Part shown: positions 55,741-64,000 of the stretch, piece by piece
How the letters are laid out: each line of letters begins with the position of its first letter
How positions within the stretch are numbered: the first letter of the stretch is position 1
Source: Galeruca laticollis
Lineage: Eukaryota > Arthropoda > Insecta > Coleoptera > Chrysomelidae
Length of the DNA stretch: 64,000 bases
NCBI GenBank assembly: GCA_963921935.1
Contig: OY998185.1
Location: 63,193,717-63,257,716, forward strand
Direction of reading: 5' to 3'
Notes under the pieces: model-generated
Seen by the model: only the letters and a program-made list of their open reading frames with translations
What the model was told of the DNA's origin: nothing
The model's database searches: none
Translations under genes and position numbers: made by a program

Positions 55741-56936
55741 TTTGTACACATTTTTGTATAAAACTAATAAATACTTTCGTTTCAGTTTCCAGACATGTTT
55801 TGTTTAAGTCATCCCATATTTGCAGCTACTACAAAAACCTTAAAAAATGAATCTCACCTATAACAAAAAATATTGGAGTTGGTATATAAATAAGTGAATA
55901 TCAATTGTATATAACTGTCATTTATAAAAAACTAATTAATTTTTTTTTAACCGTAAATAATCATCCATATTCATCTCCAATTTATAAAACTCCGCCTATC
56001 AAAATTAACTTACAGAGTTCCGCCCCGTCCCGAAATCGAGAGGGTACTAAAAAGAAGAACATCCCCAAAAAAGATACACACACACACACTTGCCATAATA
56101 ACCAGAACAAAAGCGCTACTATCTTCTTTGAAAACATGCTCTGCAACTTCCTAAGATGTGTGGCTACTTTTTAAATATGTTTGTAATGGTTTCCCAATAT
56201 ATCAGATTCTTCAAAGGGGCCGTTTGAAGAAATCTCCATACAACTTTTGGTGTTACTTATACACCATCGGCGAAAAAAATATCAAGTTTTTAAGGTTATG
56301 TTTATATATATATATATATTCAATTCAACATACGTAGAGCTCCTAATAACACTTGAGAAAGTATTAGGAAATCGTATCTTTTTATTTGTTAAAGTTATTT
56401 TCAATCTAAGATTCAATTTAACTTGAAGTTGTTTTAAATTTAACTATTTGGCTGCGTGAACTGTATTGACATAATATACCTGTAATAAATAATCTTCTTG
56501 CATTTAAAAGTAATCCAAAATGAACATAAGAGCACAATTCACACACAAATCAAAATATTATCACAAAATCAATGTAATCCTGACTTTTATCGAAATTGTC
56601 GGTGCACCATAAAAACAAGTAAAACTTTCGCGGACGCAAAAACCTCGCGGCTTATTCTCGGTCTCGATACTCGAGATGAACTGAGCTGGTGGTGAGTGCC
56701 ACGGCCCCCACTGCATTCCAAGACACCTCTCCGTGCCCCTCTACCTGTCTCGATGGACCGAAAGAGTATACAGGTACGGCGGCAAGTTTAAAACGCGGAC
56801 TGTTCTAGTCGCTCATTGTCTGGGCTACAGAAACACTCTATTGTCTTGTCTATTCGCGGCTCATTTGTTGATGAGCGCGTACAAAAATACGCAATAATAT
56901 TTTCATAATAAGGAGTTGCTATAAATTGATTCCTGC
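55741..56936. other. No gene recognised
   Basis: Includes a short (TA)n near 56304-56319 and a GC-richer patch at 56690-56830 that does not fold as a tRNA by eye and has no long frame. Confidence 0.45.
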
Positions 56937-57035
56937 AGCAGCGGGTTTCGATTCTGAGTCGGCGATGATGTCTTTCACGTATATCGATAAATTAACTTAT
57001 CACAAATTGTTGCAACGGCGGATCAGGTAGGTTTT
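56937..57035 (+). repeat. Isolated monomer of the 82/94-bp satellite
   Basis: CAGCGGGTTTCGATTCTGAGTCGGCGATGATGTC followed by TATATCGATAAAT and TATCACAAATT matches the monomers arrayed at 58705-59870. Confidence 0.75.
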
Positions 57036-57224
57036 GTTTCTATATCCTGATCTAGCGTTGATGTTTTTACTTACGTAACGTATGGTCCTAAAGTTTTTGG
57101 AAAATTTTTAAATTATTTTTTTTTGTACCCAATGTCGTTTAATCAAGTTGCCATCGAAACTAAAACGTCACACGTAATCAAGTTTGATTATGACAGTTTA
57201 GTTTTGCAAATCGATTGTAGCAAA

Positions 57225-57893
57225 ATGTCTTACAAATTAGATATTCGTCAGGGCATTTACAATCTAGTTGGACGAATACCTAAGCATGATATTGTTGCAA
57301 TCTGCCCAGAGCAAAATATAAGTCAACCCACTATAAGGAATTGTGAAGAGGGTATACCATGCATTAATTTACCCAAAAGCGGTAGACCAAGAATTTTGAG
57401 TGTAAGAAGAGAAAGAAGACTGATGAAAGCTGCTAAAGACACAGTTGGAGTTTCTCAGAGAAAATTAGCCCGGAGATTTGGTATATCGAAAACCACTGTA
57501 TTAAGAACAATTGATCGCACAAACTTAGTGTTTAGGAAAAGAAGAAAGGCACCAAAATACACCGCAGACCAGCTAGAAAGAATTCCGCGCTGTTGCCGCG
57601 CATTAAGGCGTATCCACTTTGCCAATAAATTGATTGTAACATAACATTGACTTTGTACCTAAGTTGGACAATCCTCCTAATGTACCTCAGGCTAGGCCAA
57701 TAGAGGAATTTTGGTCAATACTATCGAGGAAAGTGTACGATAAAGGATGGGAAGCTACAAATGAAGATCAATTGCGGAGTCGCATCTTCCAAAAGATTAG
57801 AAAAATAGAACCTGCTCTTGTCCAAAGGAAGATGGGACAAGTCCGAAGAAAATTACGACTCATTGAGGATAACGGGCCACTGGACGTCTTCTT
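57225..57893 (+). pseudogene. Internally deleted Tc1-like transposase
   Basis: ATG 57225. Residues 1-60 form a first helix-turn-helix (D-I-V-A-I-C-P-E-Q-N-I-S-Q-P-T-I), then the linker S-G-R-P-R-I-L-S, then a second helix-turn-helix (S-Q-R-K-L-A-R-R-F-G-I-S-K-T-T-V-L-R). Just after L-E-R-I-P-R-C the catalytic core is missing, and a frame change near 57640 joins to the C-terminal segment P-P-N-V-P-Q-A-R-P-I-E-E-F-W-S-I-L. The DDE Asp residues are lost; only DNA-binding and C-terminal parts remain. Confidence 0.8.
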
Positions 57894-58159
57894 GAAACCA
57901 ATTGGGTGGGTCATCATCGTAATAGCGAGCCGATCTTTCGATATGAACGACCTTAGGTTTAGTTTTTGGTGTCAGACGAATGCGATAAATTAGGTTGTTG
58001 ATTTTTTGACAACCAGTTTCGGAGTTAACCCTTTCTTTCTACAACCAAACTGCATCACTGGGCTTAAATATCTCTTCTTTAAGGTTTTTATTCAACCGTC
58101 TCTACATATTTTCGCTGGTTAGTTTCAGTCGCGTCCTTGCAAACTCGTGAATCTTCTCT

Positions 58160-58700
58160 AACTTTTGTTGAAAGTCTTCAACATACTGAGGCAGACTCTC
58201 TGCATATGTCCAATTCTTCCGCAGTTGAAACATTTCCGGGATTCTTTAATTGGTGTACGACTTTGTAGCGTGTCTTTCAGTAGGCTTTCGATTATAGCCA
58301 TAACTTCGGTTAAATTCTCCTCCTCGAAGTGTATTGCTCATAATTGTGGACGTCCGGTTTTGAAAATGGTTTTAGATGCAACAAAGTCTTGAATAAAAGT
58401 TAATACTTCTTGTAGTATCAGATGGTGGCGTAATCAAAGGTCTTACTGCATTTATGTATCTCTTAAACCATCAATGAATGCTTGCACGCCAAATTGGTCT
58501 AAAAATTCTTTAGGTGCCTGTGGATAGGCTAAAGTCAACAGTCTTTCTATACCACTTCCATATTCTTGGAGGCTCTCGTCTAATTTTTGCATGCGCACCT
58601 TCAATTGACTTTGGAAAACTTGTTTTAAATGCTGCTGTACATACCTCTTCTCCAAAGCTTGGATAATGACGTCATAGCTAGGGTTGCCTTGCGGCAATTT
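58160..58700 (-). pseudogene. gag: Gypsy-type gag fragment with intact zinc knuckle
   Basis: Minus strand: N-P-S-Y-D-V-I-I-Q-A-L-E-K-R-Y, F-I-D-G-L-R-D, then, after a frameshift near 58450, R-K-C-F-N-C-G-R-I-G-H-M-Q-R-V-C, a complete C-x2-C-x4-H-x4-C box (about 58195-58250). Sister of the gag relic at 17881-18660. Gag binds and packages element RNA. No pol follows. Confidence 0.8.
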
Positions 58701-58704
58701 GGGC

Positions 58705-59870
58705 TTAGTTTCTGAGCCGGCGTTGATGTATTTTACGTATCTTGATAAATATAATGCTTATCACAAATACCTGAAACTTTTGTAGAGGCAGCTTCTGAGC
58801 CGGTGTTGATGTCTTTTATGTATATCGATAAATAAGTTCATCACAAATTCCTACATCAGCAACTCGGGTTTAGTATCTGAGTCGGCGTTGATGTCTTTCA
58901 AGTATCTTGATAAAAACTATGCTTATCACAAATACCTGAAATTTTTGCAGATGCATCTCGGGTTTCGATTCTGAGCCGGTGTTGATGTCTTTTATGTATA
59001 TCGATAAATACGTTCATCACAAATTCCTATATCGGCAACTTGGGTTTAGTTTCTGAGTCGGCGTTGATGTCTTTCAAGTATCTTGATAAAAACTATGCTT
59101 ATCACAAATACCTGAAATTTTTGCAGATGCAGCTCGGGTTTCGATTCTGAGCCGGTGTTGATGTCTTTTATGTATATCGATAAATACGTTCATCACAAAT
59201 TTCTATATCGGCAACTTGGGTTTCGTTTCTAAGCCGGCGTTGATGTCTTTTACGTATCTTGATAAATATTATGCTTATCACAAATACCTGAAACTTTTGC
59301 AAGGGCAGCTCGGGTTTCGTTTCTGAGCCGGTGTTGATGTCTTTTATCTATATCGATAAATATGTTCATCACAAATCCCTACAGCGGCAACTCGGGTTTA
59401 GTTTCTGAGCCGGCGTTGATGTATTTTACGTATCTTGATAAAAACTATGCTTATCACAAATACCAGAAATTTTTGCAGATGCAGTTCGGGTTTTGATTCT
59501 GAGCCGGTGTTGATGTCTTTTATGTATATTGATAAATATGTTCATCACAAATTCCTACAGCGGTAACGCGGGATTAGTTTCTGCGCCGGCGTTGATGTCT
59601 TTTACGTATCTTGGTAAATATTATGCTTATCACAAATACCTGAAATTTTGCAGAAGCAGCTGGTGTTTCGTTTCTGAGCCGGCGTTGATGTCTTTTGCGT
59701 ATCTTGATAAATATTATGCTTATCACAAATAACTGAAATTTTTGCAGGGGCAGCTCGGGTTTCGCTTCTGAGCCGGTTTTAATGTGCTTTATGTATATCG
59801 ATAAATATGTTCATCACTAATTCCTATAGCGGCAACTCGGGTTTAGTTTCTGAGCCGGCGATATTTACAT
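58705..59870 (+). repeat. Dimeric satellite, 82 + 94 bp monomers (~176-bp unit)
   Basis: GAGCCGG/GAGTCGG starts recur at 58797, 58879, 58973, 59055 and 59149, alternating 82 and 94 bp. The 82-bp type carries TATATCGATAAAT and TTCATCACAAATTCCTA; the 94-bp type carries TATCTTGATAAA and TGCTTATCACAAATACCTGAAA. The array continues at 61130-61320 after an insertion. The ORF at 59529-59732 is a by-product of the repeats. Confidence 0.9.
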
Positions 59871-61129
59871 AACGCCGTTATCGGCGATCGCGATTTTTTA
59901 AATAACGTCGATTTAAAAGCATCATCGCGATCGCAACTTTTCGCATTAGGGCAAACGTTTTCATCATTTCGCGACTATACTCTCACGTGATTCATTTAGC
60001 TGCTGCATATTAAATTCACTTGTCTGCCTCATATTGTACTGATCATAAACTGTAAAACTGAAACTGCTGGCTAGGAAACTTAGTTTTTTTATGGAAATAT
60101 AAAGTAAAATACTTATTTTTTTAAATACACCTTCTCTTTGTTAACTATAAGGATTGGAGTCAATTTTTTTGGCACGAAGAAATAATAATGTGTATTTCAA
60201 TCAATTATTGTTTTATTTTAACAAAATATAAAATGAAAACTAAATATTAATAACATATTTTATAAAAAAAAATATTTATAATATATTAATAGATACAAAG
60301 AAATTTTTGGCATTTAAAAAACAGTTACCACCTATAAAAGACATTTATTTGATACATTTGTAATTTACATTTAAAAATGATAACATTTGAGTTTTCCTGT
60401 CGCTTAATCGTGTTCTACGTTAATTCAGGACCTGACTAGCTTTACAAAACAACCATTCACAAGGAACTGAAGAAACTAGAGAACATAGTTTTTCTTGTGT
60501 AACTGCAGATAGTTTTTAAAAATGAAATTTATTATCCTGCCACCACTTTAGAGGATCAGAATTTTGTGGGTGGGTGGCTTCATTGGGCGAGGGGCGTGAA
60601 GATAGAGTCGAGAACGCTTGGAATAAAATACGTTGCATTTCGCTATTTCACTGTGATGTACCCGTTTTCATTTAATTGGTTACGCCTCTGGTCGTCACAC
60701 ATCTTAACAAGCGTAGTGTAGTCGAAACGGTAGCAGCGCGCGCCGCAAGTGTAAGTGCCATGCGCGGTAAGACAGACTTTCCAATACATTCGTAGATATT
60801 CATACAGACATTAGAGACAGACAACATAACATGTTTATTTTATTTTGTAACTTAACATACAGTCCATTTATTCATTGTTTTGTTAATTAAAAGTTCAAAA
60901 GAAAAAAGGAGTGTAACAGCGTATTTTTAGAAACACCAAAAAAGAACCAGCTACAACGAGTTGAATCGAGTAGCTGTGTTGCATGTTAGTTGACGTGATT
61001 TCGTATATTCTAAAAAATCGCTGTTTCTCTCAATCGCCGTTATTTTTCGATTTTATTCAACTGTTGCTATCAGCGATTTTTCAATAGCGGTGATTAAATC
61101 ACCGGTAACAATATATACCGCTCAACACT
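59871..61129. mobile_element. Insertion within the satellite, possibly a non-autonomous hAT-like element
   Basis: About 1.26 kb of unrelated sequence splits the satellite. Its right edge, read inward, is TAGTGTTGAGCGGTATATAT, reminiscent of hAT ends (C/T-A-G-T-G-T-T-G). Its left edge has partly similar GAGCCGGCGATATTTAC but overlaps satellite sequence. Subterminal hairpins such as GGTGATTTAATCACC and CGATCGCGAT occur. No ORF. The assignment is tentative. Confidence 0.35.
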
Positions 61130-61320
61130 AGTATTTTGATAAATATTATGCTTATCACAAATACCTGAAATTTTTGTAGGGGCAGCTCGAGTTTTGTTTC
61201 TGAGCCGGTATTGGTGTATTTTATGTATATCGATAAATATGTTCATCACAAATTCCAACAGCGGCAACTAGGGTTTCGTTTCTTAGCCGGCGTTGATCTC
61301 TTTTACGTATATTGATAAAA
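61130..61320 (+). repeat. Continuation of the 82/94-bp satellite
   Basis: About two monomers with the same TATCACAAATACCTGAAA and TATATCGATAAATATG boxes; it ends near the GTATATTGATAAAA box at 61320. Confidence 0.85.
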
Positions 61321-61734
61321 ATTCTTAATATAAATTGAAGGGACTAACGCAAAAAGGTTACAAATGCAAAATTTTGATTGAAGACCAAATTCTGTTTGCG
61401 CATAAACGATATAAGTGTTTGAACTGAGCGCTAATGCCATCTTTGGGGCCAGTAAATATACTCACTCACTAAGTTTGTGAAAATTATCCCTGCAAAAAAG
61501 GTTTAGGTGAATTTAAATCGGTTTTGCACTAATTTTAGATTCCTATTCTGTACATTTCACAGAAAATAGTCTTGTGTATTGCATTATTTTCCTAAAAGAA
61601 TTTGTTGAGTCCAGTTGTTTCATCAGTTCAGTAGATTTGTGCCACAGTTGCCTTGTACTAATTATCCAATGAAATATGAATGAAATTGATGGTAGGTTTG
61701 TTTTAAATTCAGGAATTTAGGTTATGTTGTTTTT
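61321..61734. other. No gene recognised
   Basis: Leads into the transposon relic that follows; no feature recognised. Confidence 0.5.
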
Positions 61735-62960
61735 CCAGAGAATGATGCATCTCATGTAGAATCAGACCCCTATCAAACTGATGAGGATGCTGATTATAAT
61801 CCAAATGAGGATGGAAACCAATCTGATACGGACATACAAAACCGGCCAAAACAAGGAAAAAAAGAGACACGAGGATAACTGGAAAAGAAATCAATGTAAA
61901 AAATTGCAAACTACGGGAAAAGAATGCAAGGGTCATAAAAATGTTACTTGAGCGAAAAAGATTGAGAAAAGATGATCATATATAAGGATATATGTGTAAG
62001 ACTATCATTTCTGAAAGAGATAAATTTTACAAAATTCGAAGTTATGATTTGCATAAGCAAGGATGATGTCAAGAGACAAAAAGCAACAAATGGGACAAAT
62101 AAAACCTTCAGTGCAAAAATAATGATTATGAATAGGGTTTACAAAAACTTCTTCCTTAAAACTTTCCACATCACCAATAGACGATTTACTACAGTTTGTG
62201 AAAAATCTGTCCGCTTAGGTATTTGCAAGCCTGACCTCAGAGGAAAAACCCCTAGTGTGAACAAAATTGATGAACATACTCAAAATAAAGTGATCCATTA
62301 TATCAGGAGCGTTCCAAGATTCAAAAGCTATTACTCCAGAAAGGACAACTCCAATACAAAATACTTATCAACGGATCTTAATATTACCAAAATGCAATGC
62401 TCAAAAGGTGATAGTCTGCAAAATTTAATAAAACATTCCAACCATGAGATGATAGTGAATTCGAGCAGTTTCTCTGGATGTTCATCAGCAAAAAGTTGAA
62501 AATGCCGATGACTGCAAAAATCCTACAATTCTGCAACAGATATTCCGGTACTATGTTTCGATTTACAACAGACCTTACCCACCCCTTTGCTGCAGACATC
62601 AGAAGTATTTTATCTCAGGTAACTTTGGACCTACAAATTCTGCATTCACAATTTGATCACAGGGAAAGCTGAAATGTATACTTGGGATGAGACAGTGTCT
62701 GAAAGGGGTTCGCAACAAATAGGGTCTTGCCCATTACAGTTTATCAAGTCGACCCAAACATAAAAAAAATCATCGCATATAGTGATACATGTGATGATGA
62801 GAATAACAATAGATATACCATTGCGTCAACATTATTTTCTTTTAGTTTCAAGCCTACTCTTGATGATTCGTTTCCATTTTCGATTGGTGTCTGCTCCTCT
62901 GGAAAATCTGGAAGACCAAACTTTTCGTTGGATGAAGTTTTTTAGCAGATGCATTCAATT
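61735..62960 (+). pseudogene. Relic of an uncharacterised insect transposon protein
   Basis: An acidic opening (D-P-Y-Q-T-D-E-D-A-D-Y-N-P-N-E-D), a Lys-rich segment, then V-Y-K-N-F-F-L-K-T-F-H-I-T-N-R-R, R-G-K-T-P-S-V-N-K and I-R-S-V-P-R-F-K-S-Y-Y-S-R (62130-62340), and later A-Y-S-D-T-C-D-D-E-N-N-N-R (62774-62812). This order (I-P-R-x-x-S-H-Y-like, then an Asp in S-D-x-C-x-x-Q-N-x-N) is one I associate with a widespread but poorly named arthropod transposase-like family. At least five frame changes; inactive. Confidence 0.5.
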
Positions 62961-63479
62961 CCACTAAAAATTACGACTGAAAAGTGAAAAATCTTACAGA
63001 CTCTTTTAGACTATACACCTCCTGTCTATCATGATTTTTACGTCAATATTGCACACAGGCCAAAGACAAACAAGTAGGGGAAGAAGAAAAGCAAAGGAAA
63101 GAATGAAGCAAGAGTGATCTCGACCATTTTTCAAGCAAGATAATGAGATTATTTTCCTTGCCTTGTGAATAAAAGTGTTTTTTCTATATTTTATAAATCT
63201 TCTTTAAAGTTACAGTGTATTATAAGGGTGCAATAGAAACAGTTCTCATTGAATTCCTGACCATATCGTCTCCTCCCACAACGGGAACCCTCCCGTACGA
63301 GACTGAATACACCCGCAGGCTCAAAGTGAAAAGTCAAACTCTAGATGTAACTAAACCCGAAATATTTACTAGTAAAAACCTAATAACAAGGTGCATGATC
63401 GTAAATCTATAGTGTCGGTCAAAACATCACCGAAAGCTTCTAAATCTGAAGGTACGTTTAATGGTGTAATTCTAAGAAC
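62961..63479. other. No gene recognised
   Basis: Possible 3' remnants of the preceding relic up to about 63130, then unassigned sequence. Confidence 0.45.
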
Positions 63480-64000
63480 ATATGTAAGATCTATAAGCCG
63501 AAAGAGTTACAGGAAATGCGATTCTAACCTTACCTGTTACTTACAGATTTCTTACAGATTCGTAAATATTTACGGGCTAGACATCTGTCACTGTAAGCAG
63601 TACAGGGTGTGGTACAGAGCGTTGTATTATTATTATTATCATTTTTCGCAGTTTTCGTGTATTATTACAGGAAATGCGATTCTAACCTTACCTGTTTCAG
63701 ATTCTCTACAGATTCGTAAATATTTACGGGCTAGGCATATGTCACTGTAAGCAGTACAGGGTGTGGTACAGAGCGTTGTATTATTATTATTATCATTTTT
63801 CGCAGTTTTCGTGTATTATTACAGGAAATGCAATTCTAACCTTACCTGTTTCAGAATCTCTACAGATTCGTAAATATTTACGGGCTAGGCATATGTCACT
63901 GTAAGCAGTACAGGGTGTGGTACAGAGCGTTGTATTATTATTATTATTATCATTTTTCGCAGTTTTCGTCTATTGTTACAGGAAACACGATTCTAACCTT
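63480..64000 (+). repeat. ~156-bp tandem array running past the window end
   Basis: ATTCTAACCTTACCTG recurs at 63521, 63679, 63833 and 63990 (spacing 158, 154 and 157 bp). Each unit carries TTACAGATTCGTAAATATTTACGGGCTAG, ACAGGGTGTGGTACAGAGCG and an (ATT)n tract that varies in length and explains the size differences. Non-coding. Confidence 0.9.

Noticed and set aside
56690..56830. GC-richer patch as a tRNA or promoter
   Set aside because: No cloverleaf, A/B boxes or consistent motif could be drawn by eye.
59529..59732. 67-codon ORF in the satellite
   Set aside because: Generated by in-frame repetition of the 82/94-bp monomers.

Overview
This is an AT-rich, repeat-laden stretch of a nuclear animal genome, almost certainly an insect. 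The evidence is one unmistakable Dachsous cadherin exon with consensus splice sites, short spliceosomal introns inside transposons, and insect-typical repeats: an errantivirus-like LTR element, Penelope-like elements (PLEs), Tc1/mariner, pogo, piggyBac, a P-like THAP element, a tyrosine-recombinase element, and Copia and non-LTR debris. The order cannot be fixed from sequence alone. There are no bacterial operons, rRNA, tRNA or CRISPR arrays.

The only clear host gene is dachsous (ds), minus strand, 27921-29651: one 577-codon exon that opens the protein with a signal peptide, five cadherin repeats and the start of a sixth. It has a splice acceptor just upstream of the start codon and a GTAAGT donor at its end. 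No other ds exon was found, so everything above 29672 looks like the intron between a 5'-UTR exon and this exon, and everything below 27920 like the next intron. The rest of the window is therefore intronic transposon landscape.

Layout. 1-8.5 kb: foldback repeat, LINE fragments, palindromic PLE end, mariner-type transposase relics. 8.5-10.8 kb: a defective LTR provirus that kept only env. 11.8-14.4 kb: PLE ends carrying hammerhead-like motifs, a DDE transposase and a DNA element with internal ~174-bp tandem repeats (the 'TR element'). 16.4-19.6 kb: mariner-like element with long inverted repeats, gag and Copia fragments. 20.1-24.7 kb: nested TR elements, a Tc1-like element, and a tyrosine-recombinase (YR) element inserted in it. 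26-27.7 kb: non-LTR fragments. 27.9-29.7 kb: ds exon. 30.8-34.3 kb: PLE with a head-to-head partial copy. 35.0-39.2 kb: a THAP-encoding P-like transposon. 40-45 kb: piggyBac, TR-element, PLE and pogo remnants. 45.9-50 kb: PLE with pLTR-style partial copies. 51.4-53.1 kb: another PLE pair. 53.2-54.8 kb: second YR copy. 54.9-55.7 kb: TR element. 57-64 kb: deleted Tc1, gag fragment, a 176-bp dimeric satellite, an uncharacterised transposon relic and a ~156-bp tandem array running off the end.

Three things deserve most attention. (1) The 4147-bp element at 35034-39180 has 32-bp terminal inverted repeats, a 7-bp target duplication, and a THAP-domain gene that splices into a tandem array of 78-bp phase-1/1 exons, one per 324-bp unit. 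(2) Two near-identical 1.65-kb YR elements carry the full catalytic residue set, a 138-bp hairpin at one end and short inverted ends, and their disabling mutations are complementary. (3) PLE ends repeatedly fold into minimal hammerhead-ribozyme cores that share an extra U after the CUGANGA box.
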